Below are positions 44,157-52,424 of a DNA stretch of 64,000 nucleotides, one piece after another. The stretch's first letter is position 1. Every line of letters starts with the position of its first letter. Both the position numbers and the translations under genes were made by a program. Below the pieces are notes generated by a model that saw nothing but the letters and a program-made list of their open reading frames with translations, made no database searches and was not told where the DNA came from. Where the stretch lies: positions 1 through 64,000 of the forward strand of contig CALGNX010000003.1 of the NCBI GenBank assembly GCA_937958265.1, in the 5' to 3' direction. This DNA comes from an uncultured Algibacter sp. Its GTDB lineage: Bacteria > Bacteroidota > Bacteroidia > Flavobacteriales > Flavobacteriaceae.

Positions 44157-45506
44157 CTAGCTTAACAAATCGTCCTCTGTTGTTTCTGGTTTTATTTTTG
44201 GCTCACTAACAACGTTACCATCATTATTAGTTGGTGTATTAGCATCTGCATTATAGTAATCCTCAAAAATTGCTTTCATATCGATACCGTAACGCTCTGC
44301 AAAATTCTTTTGTATTTTTCCATCCTTTGCACGAATTTCCTGCAGCGCCTCTGCGTAACTACTATAAACACCCTGCATAACTTTTTCGTGTACCGGTATA
44401 TTATCCATCATATCTTGGCGCGCCTTAGCACTAGCTGTATGCATAGAAGCTAAAGTCTCTCCAATATGCTCATCGGTTTTTACTCCTAAGTGCTCCAAAA
44501 TAGCAGCAAATTCTTGGTCTGTCCTCGCTTTTAAAGCCACCACATAACCATCATAATACTTAAGACGTTCTTCAGTATCCGATTTTAATTTAGCACGGTG
44601 CGTTTGTAAATTACTACGTAACGATGTTAAAACTTTTATAGTTAAATTATGCTTGTGTACAAAACTATCTTTACTAGCCGCTAAAGTTGTGTAAGCGTTT
44701 TTTAAACCTTCAAGCTCCTCTACCTTTTGCTCTAAAGTTGTCATCTTACCAATAGCCTCAGAATATTCGGTAGATTGTTTATCTGCAATATCCTCTAAAG
44801 TTTGGCGCGATTGCTTTAAAAGCGCATAGTTTTCTTCCAACTTAGCCTCCACTTCTTTCTTTTTCTCTAAAGCTTTAGTATGGTTTTTAGATGCTTCTAC
44901 AATAGCGTCTTTAAGCTTTTCTTCAACTTCTTTAATTTCAACTTCACGATTTTTTAAACGCGTAACTGCTGCCTGAGACTTATAAGAAAGTTCACTTAAT
45001 AAAGTTTGTACATCGGCACTTTCTATACGCTGTTGAAACAACGCTTTTGCCTTATTATCTGCACCTGCTCTAGTTTTTTCTGCAACCGCAAATTCTGCCT
45101 CTTCTTTCGCTATTTTACTTTTACGCCCCCAAAGGTTATTCCACCACGTATCGGGTTTATTGTTAGCGTCTTCCAATTCTATTCTTGCACGCTCTAAAGC
45201 TTTCTGCGCATCATCAATTACCTTTTGCTCATCTGGGTTTAATGCAGAAAATTTCTCAAAAATAATACCAACCTCATCTTGGTAATCTGTTAAATCTTTT
45301 ATGGCATCCAAAAGTGTTGTTCTATCTTTTTCTGCCATATGCACTACATCATCCAATGTAGCATTTAATATTTTTTGGCGCGACTCTAGATCATCTTCTT
45401 GAGACAATTTAGATTTCATAGTATCAATAGCCTTACCCCAGTTAACGTCTATTTTTTCAGTTTTTTCATTGGAACCAGTTTCTAATAAATCAAAATCTTC
45501 TGCCAT
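44157..45506 (-). CDS. long coiled-coil cytoplasmic protein
   Basis: A 449-residue, almost entirely helical protein. Heptad-like charged repeats run from about 90 to 330 (DDAQKALERARIELEDAN, VEEKLKDAIVEASKNHTKAL, MTTLEQKVEELEGL). A tryptophan-rich turn DTWWNNLWGRK interrupts them near 118-128, and an acidic tail ends in TTEDDLLS. No signal peptide or membrane segment is present. Such proteins are sometimes named microtubule-binding in Bacteroidota annotations, a label without functional meaning here. It is the first gene on the strand of the AAA+ cluster. It could be a scaffold or filament-forming partner of the ATPase, much as phage-shock-like or toxic-anion-resistance coiled-coil proteins work with AAA+ enzymes; that comparison is speculative. 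Confidence 0.7.
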   Translation of the reverse strand: MAEDFDLLETGSNEKTEKIDVNWGKAIDTMKSKLSQEDDLESRQKILNATLDDVVHMAEKDRTTLLDAIKDLTDYQDEVGIIFEKFSALNPDEQKVIDDAQKALERARIELEDANNKPDTWWNNLWGRKSKIAKEEAEFAVAEKTRAGADNKAKALFQQRIESADVQTLLSELSYKSQAAVTRLKNREVEIKEVEEKLKDAIVEASKNHTKALEKKKEVEAKLEENYALLKQSRQTLEDIADKQSTEYSEAIGKMTTLEQKVEELEGLKNAYTTLAASKDSFVHKHNLTIKVLTSLRSNLQTHRAKLKSDTEERLKYYDGYVVALKARTDQEFAAILEHLGVKTDEHIGETLASMHTASAKARQDMMDNIPVHEKVMQGVYSSYAEALQEIRAKDGKIQKNFAERYGIDMKAIFEDYYNADANTPTNNDGNVVSEPKIKPETTEDDLLS

Positions 45507-45814
45507 AGTTTACTCCGTATTTTAATTAAATTTTTAAAGCTGTAAGCAATTTCGCTAAAAAATATTAATATTTAGTCTTAAAGCAACAATTAATTCTTAT
45601 GAATTAGTTAATTACAAAAAATAAAGCTCAGATAGAAATGTATTGGTCGAATAAAAAAAATAATTAACATTTAAACTATATATAATACATTTGTTACGGT
45701 TGGGTTATTAGTAGTTGCGTGGATTAGCACAAAACTTTGCAAGTACACACCAAACTAAAAATCCTCAAGAACTTTCAGAAGTTGGCGATAACAAGCAATT
45801 ACTTATAGCAATTG
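45507..45814. other. intergenic region with an imperfect dyad
   Basis: It holds the upstream region of the coiled-coil gene and, near 45786-45822, the imperfect inverted repeat GCGATAACAAGCAATT / AATTGTTATGCGC at the 3' end of the orphan lipoprotein gene. No coding sequence was seen. Confidence 0.45.
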
Positions 45815-46429
45815 TTATGCGCTTTTATTCATTTGTCGAGAAATATTTATCAGAGTTACTAATGTTTCTTTTTCTTTCTTAAATTTTTTAATGTTAAAAA
45901 AAACAGTTTCAATTGCAGCTTTTGAAACTTTACTTAACATTTGAGTCCAAAATATTACTATAGTGTATTTTTTATCTTTTTGTATTGTGATATTTGGATA
46001 TATATCGATATAATCTTCCAAATTAATTGCTAAACTATCTGAAAGAATGGCGGATTTTGGTGGAAAAACTGAAAATCGATCTTCAGTATTCCAGTTTAAG
46101 TTACTTAAACTACCTTTAGCATAACAATTTGCGTGATATGATTTTATCATATTATCATCGAAATATAAAATTTGTACAGGTTGCCCCAAATTATTCTTTT
46201 CTTTAGAGCTACGACCTTGTTTTATAATATTTTTATATTGAATTGTATCGCTAATAATACTAGACAAGTCATATTTTTCAACTAAATGTGTGACGAAGTT
46301 ATTGTATTCTTTTTCATTAAAACTTTTAAGTTCCTCCACACCGTATATTTTGGATAATAAAACAGAACAACTTGGAAACAAAAGCATTACTGTAATTCCG
46401 AAGATTAATGTAATCAATATTTTTTTCAT
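45815..46429 (-). CDS. orphan lipoprotein of unknown function
   Basis: A 204-residue protein with a lipoprotein signal (MKKILITLIFGITVMLLFPS then C21). The mature part has no recognised domain. It contains VQILYFDDNMIKSYHANCY and a hydrophobic strand YTIVIFWTQMLSKVSKA that may pack in a thioredoxin-like or small alpha/beta fold, followed by a basic helix (FKKEKETLVTLINISRQMNKS). It has no neighbour with a related function. The flanking DNA carries an imperfect dyad on one side and a coding relic on the other, suggesting a single acquired gene. Confidence 0.6.
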   Translation of the reverse strand: MKKILITLIFGITVMLLFPSCSVLLSKIYGVEELKSFNEKEYNNFVTHLVEKYDLSSIISDTIQYKNIIKQGRSSKEKNNLGQPVQILYFDDNMIKSYHANCYAKGSLSNLNWNTEDRFSVFPPKSAILSDSLAINLEDYIDIYPNITIQKDKKYTIVIFWTQMLSKVSKAAIETVFFNIKKFKKEKETLVTLINISRQMNKSA

Positions 46430-46520
46430 TTGAATAAAATTAAAAATGCACTTGGCTAAAAGCCCAATGCCTGATAATAATAATTTATTTTAAATCTAGA
46501 GCAATAGCGGTATACTTATC

Positions 46521-46670
46521 TTATTGTTCGTAATAATTTGCAGCATATATTCCTAATTTTATAGTTGCGTCTTCATCAACATACAAGTCATTTGAAATAG
46601 GAATATAGCCATCTGATGTAAACCTATTATCATCTATATCAGGTATAACTATACATTTGCTATTGTAATT
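46521..46670 (-). pseudogene. short C-terminal coding relic
   Basis: Fifty codons on the minus strand read NYNSKCIVIPDIDDNRFTSD, then GYIPISNDLYVDEDATIKLG and IYAANYYEQ before a TAA. The frame has a stop immediately upstream and no start codon. The composition is protein-like, so it is probably the tail of a lost gene. Family unknown. Confidence 0.35.
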
Positions 46671-46845
46671 TTATTTTTCACCTTTTTATTTGTACCATGC
46701 ACATTGAAATATTACGAATTAAACAAAAAAAACAAATACATGGAAACTATATTTGAACAAGATAAAGATGACACCTAAAAACAATACGTAGATTTTAGCA
46801 AAAACCATGTTTACAATAAAATTAAGTAAAAAGCGATACATTTAC

Positions 46846-47159
46846 AACAGGAAAACCTGCGGTTTTCATGTCCACTTTGGGCTCTGACACAACTAGGAGC
46901 TATGCCTAGGGTATGGAAACAAGAAGGTGAAGACTTACCTAAATATGGGCTAGATTACAAAAACCCAAACTTTGTAACTTATGCTAAAAGTTTTGGAGCT
47001 ACCGGTTACAAACCAAAATCTATTGTAGAATTTAAAAAACATTTAGAGACTGCTTTAAACGCTAAAGGCGTTCAAATTATCGATTTAGCGGTAAATTACT
47101 CCCTAAACCCCGACATATTAAATATAAAAATTAAAGAATTTCCAGAAAATATAAAATAA
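46846..47159 (+). pseudogene. internally deleted acetolactate-synthase-like TPP enzyme relic
   Basis: The left end encodes TGKPAVFMSTLGSDTT, the N-terminal FAD/TPP-enzyme block that in acetolactate synthases reads TGKPAVCLSTLGPGATN. The frame then shifts directly into the extreme C-terminus, VWKQEGEDLPKYGLDYKNPN, then FVTYAKSFGATGY ... LNIKIKEFPENIK. Everything between (some 350 residues) is missing. A stand-alone frame of 85 codons with an ATG at 46902 exists but is only the C-terminal piece. Its stop codon TAATG overlaps the start of the aldehyde dehydrogenase gene, so the two were once translationally coupled. No activity is expected. Confidence 0.7.
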
Positions 47160-48526
47160 TGAGTATAATTACTACCATAAACCCTGCAAACGAAACACAA
47201 ATAAAAAGCTATAATAGACTCACAGAAAACGAAGTTGTTTCCTGTATAGAGCAGGCTAATAAAACGTACACCGATTGGAAACTAACAAGCTTTGACCATC
47301 GCAAAAAACTCATGCTAGCCTTGGCTGAAATTTTTGAGGATAGAAATGAAGAATATGCGCAATTGGCAACCCAAGAAATGGGTAAAACTATAGTACAAGC
47401 TAGAAAAGAAATTGAAAAATGTGCTAAAATTTGTTACTATTATGCAGAACACACAGCAGAATTATTAGCTAACGAAACTGTAGCGACTGAAGCTCATAAG
47501 AGTTACATAACATTTCAGCCCTTAGGCGTTATTTTAGCTATCATGCCATGGAATTTCCCATTCTACCAAGTTATACGTTTCATTGTACCTGCAATAATGG
47601 CAGGCAACACGGGTATTTTAAAGCATGCCTCCAACGTACAAGGTTGTGCTTTTGCCCTAGAAAAAGCACTGCTAGACGCAGGTTTCCCCTGTGGTATTTT
47701 TACTAATTTAAACGTAAGTTCTAATACTGTGGAAGCTATTATAGAAAACGAACACGTTGTGGCCGTTACCCTAACAGGAAGTGCACCTGCAGGCCAATCT
47801 GTTGCTGCTATAGCCGGTAAAAATTTAAAAAAAACAGTTTTAGAATTGGGCGGTAGCGACGCTTATATAATTTTGGACGATGCTAATTTAGAAAAAGCAA
47901 CAGATTTAGCAACCTATGGCCGTTTACAAAATAATGGGCAAACCTGTATTGCTGCTAAACGCTTTATAGTTTTAGATAGTATTTACAACAATTTCTTAGA
48001 GCTTTTCACTCAGAAAATGAAAAAAGCAAAAATGGGAGACCCTACAAATGAAGACACATATTATGGCCCGTTAGCTCGGGTAGATTTAAGAGATGAGTTG
48101 CACAAACAAGTGGAAAAAACCATTAGCCAAGGCGGAATATTAGTTACTGGTGGCAAAATACCAAAACAAAAGGGCGCTTATTATCCTGCAACTATTTTGG
48201 CAGATTTAAAACCAGGCATGGAGGCTTTTGATGAGGAACTATTTGGACCTGTTGCCTCTGTTATAAGAGCTAAAGATGAAAAACACGCAATTGCATTAGC
48301 CAACAACTCCAAATTTGGTTTAGGTTCTGGGGTTATTACAGAAAATAAGAACCGGGGTGAAAAAGTTGCCTTACAGTTGGAAGCTGGTAGTAGTTTTGTT
48401 AATAAATTAGTAGCCTCAGACCCAAGATTACCGTTTGGAGGCATTAAAACAAGTGGTTACGGCAGAGAACTATCAAGCTACGGAATTCGGGAATTCACCA
48501 ATACTAAATCCATTTGGATAGATTAA
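47159..48526 (+). CDS. NAD(P)-dependent aldehyde dehydrogenase, succinate-semialdehyde dehydrogenase-like
   Basis: A 455-residue aldehyde dehydrogenase that oxidises an aldehyde to the acid. Family blocks: QEMGKTIVQARKEIEKCAK, the cofactor-binding MPWNFPFYQVIRF, LTGSAPAGQSVAAIAG, the catalytic glutamate in LELGGSDAYI, the catalytic cysteine in NNGQTCIAAKRF, and the C-terminal PFGGIKTSGYGREL. The length and lack of an N-terminal extension fit the GabD/Sad subgroup of succinate-semialdehyde dehydrogenases. It starts within the stop codon of a dead acetolactate-synthase-like gene, a pairing I recall from other genomes. Expression now depends on whatever promoter remains upstream. Confidence 0.88.
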   Translation: MSIITTINPANETQIKSYNRLTENEVVSCIEQANKTYTDWKLTSFDHRKKLMLALAEIFEDRNEEYAQLATQEMGKTIVQARKEIEKCAKICYYYAEHTAELLANETVATEAHKSYITFQPLGVILAIMPWNFPFYQVIRFIVPAIMAGNTGILKHASNVQGCAFALEKALLDAGFPCGIFTNLNVSSNTVEAIIENEHVVAVTLTGSAPAGQSVAAIAGKNLKKTVLELGGSDAYIILDDANLEKATDLATYGRLQNNGQTCIAAKRFIVLDSIYNNFLELFTQKMKKAKMGDPTNEDTYYGPLARVDLRDELHKQVEKTISQGGILVTGGKIPKQKGAYYPATILADLKPGMEAFDEELFGPVASVIRAKDEKHAIALANNSKFGLGSGVITENKNRGEKVALQLEAGSSFVNKLVASDPRLPFGGIKTSGYGRELSSYGIREFTNTKSIWID

Positions 48527-48597
48527 ATTTCCAATAAGAAATAGTATTTATAAACAATTTGCAAGCTTATATTGTCAATTTTTAAAACTATTAACTA

Positions 48598-48638
48598 AAA
48601 AAAAAAAAAAACGCGCACTAAAAAGTGAGCGTTTTTTT
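48598..48638. terminator. bidirectional terminator
   Basis: ACGCGCACT (48611-48619) pairs with AGTGAGCGT (48624-48632) with one mismatch and a four-base loop. A long A-run lies on the left and T7 on the right. It separates convergent aldehyde dehydrogenase and ettA. Confidence 0.8.
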
Positions 48639-48657
48639 ATATAAATTAAAGCCTGAA

Positions 48658-50349
48658 TTATCTAACTAGTTTTCTGTATTTAATACGTTTTGGCATTAAA
48701 TCGCCACCAAGTCGCTTCTTTTTGTTTTCTTCATATTCAGAAAAACCACCTTCAAAGAAATATACCTGAGAGTCACCTTCAAAAGCTAATATATGCGTGC
48801 AAATTCTATCTAAAAACCAACGGTCGTGACTAATTACAACGGCGCAACCTGCGAAATTTTCTAAACCCTCCTCCAAAGCTCTTAATGTATTTACATCAAG
48901 ATCATTAGTAGGCTCATCTAGTAATAACACATTACCTTCTTCCTTAAGCGTCATCGCTAAATGCAAGCGATTACGCTCGCCACCAGAAAGTAATTTCACC
49001 TTCTTGTTTTGTTCGCCACCAGAAAAATTAAATCGACTTAAATACGCTCTCGAATTTACTTCCTTTCCCCCCATTAAAATCAACTCCTGCTCATCGCTAA
49101 AGTTTTGCCAGATGGTTTTTTCGGGATCGATATTGGAGTGTTTTTGATCAACATAAGCCAACTGCGCTGTATCGCCTACAACAAACTCGCCCTTATCTGA
49201 AGTTTCTTCGCCCATAATCATTCTAAAAATTGTAGTCTTACCAGCGCCATTGGGCCCTATAACACCTACAATTCCAGCCTGTGGTAAACTAAAATTTAAA
49301 TCGTCGTACAATAATTTATCGCCATAACCTTTTGCTACTTGTTTGGCATCTATAACATTAGTTCCCAAACGAGGTCCGTTAGGAATGTATATTTCAAGTT
49401 TTTCATCAAGCTGTTTTTGGTCCTGACTCATTAACTTATCATAATTTTTTAAACGCGCCTTTTGTTTTGTTTGGCGCCCCTTAGCTCCTTGCCTTACCCA
49501 CTCCAACTCACGTTCTAGCGTTTTTTGGCGTTTCGATGCTGTTTTACTTTCCTTAGCCATGCGCTGAGATTTTTGATCCAACCAAGAGGAATAATTCCCT
49601 TTCCACGGGATGCCTTCTCCTCTATCCAGCTCTAAAATCCATCCTGCCACGTTATCTAAAAAGTATCTATCGTGCGTTACAGCTATTACAGTGCCTTTGT
49701 ATTGTGCTAAGTGTTGCTCCAACCAGTGTACAGATTCGGCATCTAAATGGTTGGTTGGCTCATCTAATAATAGTACATCTGGCTCTTTTAATAATAAACG
49801 GCATAAAGCTACACGTCGTTTTTCACCACCAGAAAGCACGCCAATTTTTTTATCACCATCTGGCGTACGTAACGCATCCATGGCAATTTCCAATTTAGTA
49901 TCCAATTCCCAAGCATTAGAAGCATCAATTTGATCCTGTAATTCCGCTTGGCGATTCATTAACTTTTCCATTTTATCTGCATCGGAATACACTTCTTCCA
50001 ATCCAAATTGATCGTTTATCTTATTGTATTCATCTAGAATAGCAACGGTTTCTGCCGCACCTTCACGAACCACTTCCATAACAGTTTTATCGTCGTCCAA
50101 CTTTGGTTCTTGCTCTAAATAACCTACTGAATAATCTTGTAAAAATGTTACATCGCCTTGGAAATTTTTATCTGTACCGGCTATAATTTTAAGTAATGTT
50201 GATTTACCAGAACCATTTAGACCCAAAATTCCAATTTTGGCGCCATAAAAGAAACTTAAATATATGTTTTTTAAAACAGGTGTATTAGCGCCTGGAAATG
50301 TCTTGGTTAAACCAGACATTGAGAAAATTACTTTTTTATCGTCACTCAT
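48658..50349 (-). CDS. ettA: energy-dependent translational throttle protein (ABC-F)
   Basis: A 563-residue ABC-F protein with two ATP-binding domains and no membrane segment. It binds the ribosomal E site and gates the first elongation step according to the ATP/ADP ratio. Domain 1 has Walker A GLNGSGKST (43-51), signature LSGGEKRR and Walker B LLLDEPTNHLD. Domain 2 has GPNGAGKTT, LSGGERNR and LLLDEPTNDLD. The linker between them (about 245-330) is basic and helical, including WVRQGAKGRQTKQKARL. The arm insertion in domain 1 and the short C-terminus fit EttA rather than Uup or YheS. Confidence 0.93.
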   Translation of the reverse strand: MSDDKKVIFSMSGLTKTFPGANTPVLKNIYLSFFYGAKIGILGLNGSGKSTLLKIIAGTDKNFQGDVTFLQDYSVGYLEQEPKLDDDKTVMEVVREGAAETVAILDEYNKINDQFGLEEVYSDADKMEKLMNRQAELQDQIDASNAWELDTKLEIAMDALRTPDGDKKIGVLSGGEKRRVALCRLLLKEPDVLLLDEPTNHLDAESVHWLEQHLAQYKGTVIAVTHDRYFLDNVAGWILELDRGEGIPWKGNYSSWLDQKSQRMAKESKTASKRQKTLERELEWVRQGAKGRQTKQKARLKNYDKLMSQDQKQLDEKLEIYIPNGPRLGTNVIDAKQVAKGYGDKLLYDDLNFSLPQAGIVGVIGPNGAGKTTIFRMIMGEETSDKGEFVVGDTAQLAYVDQKHSNIDPEKTIWQNFSDEQELILMGGKEVNSRAYLSRFNFSGGEQNKKVKLLSGGERNRLHLAMTLKEEGNVLLLDEPTNDLDVNTLRALEEGLENFAGCAVVISHDRWFLDRICTHILAFEGDSQVYFFEGGFSEYEENKKKRLGGDLMPKRIKYRKLVR

Positions 50350-50415
50350 TTTAATCTTTATTGTTTTTGTCTTTAAACGTCGTTTAATTGTATTGTATTA
50401 ATTTATAGTGCTTAA

Positions 50416-50598
50416 TTAAACACGCCCTTTTAAAGCGTTAAACACCCATGCAATAGCAAAAAAACCTATACCTACGGTAGCAAAACCCCAACCTGCAACA
50501 TCATTGTAACGATAAGCGCCCATTAAAATTAATAATACACCCATAAAAAGCATTAACATAGTTGCCCATCCTAAAACCGCATTTTTATTCATTGCCAT
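50416..50598 (-). CDS. small two-segment membrane protein (CAL67264-like)
   Basis: A 60-residue protein with two hydrophobic helices (about 8-27 and 34-53) separated by YRYNDVAGW and ending in a basic LKGRV. The sequence MAMNKNAVLGWATMLMLFMG and the VGIGFFAIAW helix match a highly conserved flavobacterial membrane protein that I know under the family name CAL67264. No function is known. It lies 66 bases upstream of ettA on the same strand. Confidence 0.8.
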   Translation of the reverse strand: MAMNKNAVLGWATMLMLFMGVLLILMGAYRYNDVAGWGFATVGIGFFAIAWVFNALKGRV

Positions 50599-50881
50599 AA
50601 TCCTTTAATTTTATTGATTAGTCAAGCCACAAATATCGTTGATTTTAATAATAAATACTTATTTTTTTTTAGGCTTTTTAATCCATATACCAATAAAACA
50701 AATTGTTTATAAAGGTATTAGTATTCGAATTACAAGTATAGCATACTTAATCTCTATATCCATCCTATGTTATAAAAGGTTTCAATTTAACCCTAAAAGC
50801 AAAATTATCGTTTAAAAAAGCTTAACAAAACACTTTGTTGCATTAAACTTAACATGCAATATTCTTTGCTTTTTTATAAGA

Positions 50882-51754
50882 TTAATTAGCGGGTAAAAAA
50901 CCCATTTTACCCATTTGATAATCGCGCATGGCTTCCATAATTTCAGTTTGGGTATTCATTACGTATGGCCCATAAGTTTTAACTGGCTCTGCAATGGGCA
51001 CACCAGAAAGAAATAATAGTTTACTTTTTTCATTACCTTTAATTGAAAAACCTTCGCCATCTTGATTGAATTCAAGCAATTGGTTTTCATTAAATTTTAG
51101 AGACTTAGCATTATTTATCAACACATCTCCTTTTAATAAATAAATGGTTGATTTATGGGTGCTAGGTACTTTAACATCAAAAACCCCTTGAGCTTCAATA
51201 GTAATCATAAAAGCGTTTACGGGTGTTTGCGTTTTAATGCGCCCATGCGTACCATCTAACTCGCCTGCGATTATTTGAATTTTCACCTTATCGTCTTTAG
51301 AGCTTACTATTTTAAAGTCTTCATTTTTTTCATGCTGGTAATTAGCTTCCATCATTTTCTTTTTTGCTGGCAAATTCAACCATAATTGAATACCCTCTAA
51401 AACACCGCCTTTTTTTACAAATGCCTTAGTTGGCGCTTCGGCATGTATAATACCTCTACCCGCTGTTGTCCATTGTACATCTCCAGATTTTACAACGCTT
51501 TCATTGCCCAAGGAGTCTCTATGAAGTTGCTCTCCCTGGATTAAAAAGGTTATAGGTTCGAAACCACGATGTGGATGAGGCCCCAAATCGAACGGATTAC
51601 TCTTTTCAGAAATATCGTAAGGCCCGTAATGGTGTAGTAATATAAAAGGATCTATACGATCTATATGTTGTGTAGGTATAGGTTGCCGCAATTTTATGAG
51701 CCCCATATTTACAAAATTGCTAAGTCCAATTGTTTTTATTGTATTTAATTTCAT
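50882..51754 (-). CDS. pirin family protein
   Basis: A 290-residue bicupin. The N-terminal cupin carries the metal site: HPHRGFEPITF supplies two histidines, and TTAGRGIIHAEAP supplies a histidine and a glutamate. LHHYGPYDI before it is also conserved. The C-terminal cupin (about 170-290) lacks these ligands, as is usual. Pirins bind iron; some act as quercetinases or redox sensors, but the role of this one is unknown. It is monocistronic on the minus strand. Confidence 0.9.
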   Translation of the reverse strand: MKLNTIKTIGLSNFVNMGLIKLRQPIPTQHIDRIDPFILLHHYGPYDISEKSNPFDLGPHPHRGFEPITFLIQGEQLHRDSLGNESVVKSGDVQWTTAGRGIIHAEAPTKAFVKKGGVLEGIQLWLNLPAKKKMMEANYQHEKNEDFKIVSSKDDKVKIQIIAGELDGTHGRIKTQTPVNAFMITIEAQGVFDVKVPSTHKSTIYLLKGDVLINNAKSLKFNENQLLEFNQDGEGFSIKGNEKSKLLFLSGVPIAEPVKTYGPYVMNTQTEIMEAMRDYQMGKMGFLPAN

Positions 51755-52424
51755 AATCGTGATCTTTTTTTTCGTTTAAAAATAGGTTAAATTAACAACT
51801 AGAATAGGTGCATTTTATCTGATAGGCTACTTATATATTTGCTTCATTGTTACTTAATTTCACTAAAATAGTACAGTTAAAATCATTTAAAATGGGCTCT
51901 AAAAAAAAGCTACACCCGTTTTTAGTTATACCTGATTTTAACCATTTTTAACCAAGCGTCTTTCCGTTTTAGATAAAAAGCGTTCAATACAATTTTTAGC
52001 GCATAATTTATCTTTTCATCGGGTATCATTTGGTAAGTGCTGTTACATTCTATCTTTAATAATTTGTAGTTTTATGTTCTATTTAGCGTCCTTTAAAACC
52101 TTTAAAATATTATACTGCTGTGGCAATATACCAAAACGGTTTAAAAAATTTGTTTTTATAACTTAAAACCCAATTTGCGTTATAAAGCACATTTAATAAG
52201 GCTTTAATTTTACAATTGGTAAATACCGTATTTATATCTTTTGATAAATTTACAATTTTACTATTACTTCCATGTTATAATTAAAACTCCATATTTTGAT
52301 TAACAGCATTAAAAATAATATAAACTCATTTATTTTCTAAGAAAAAAAACACGTACTATTATTTAGTAAAATATTCGTTTAAATAACAGGTTAGGTTTTG
52401 TAAATTCGTGATAAAATTATAGCC
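51755..52424. other. intergenic region without a recognisable gene
   Basis: 670 bases of AT-rich sequence between divergent pirin and the carboxyltransferase gene. No long ORF or strong hairpin was found. A few short coding-like stretches on the minus strand near 51950-52140 are too weak to call. A TAGGTTTTG stretch near 52391-52399 resembles a -7 box with one extra base. Confidence 0.45.

Noticed and set aside
35359-45506. Known anti-phage defence island
   Set aside because: No nuclease, methylase, reverse transcriptase, toxin or other standard effector was recognised among the eight genes.
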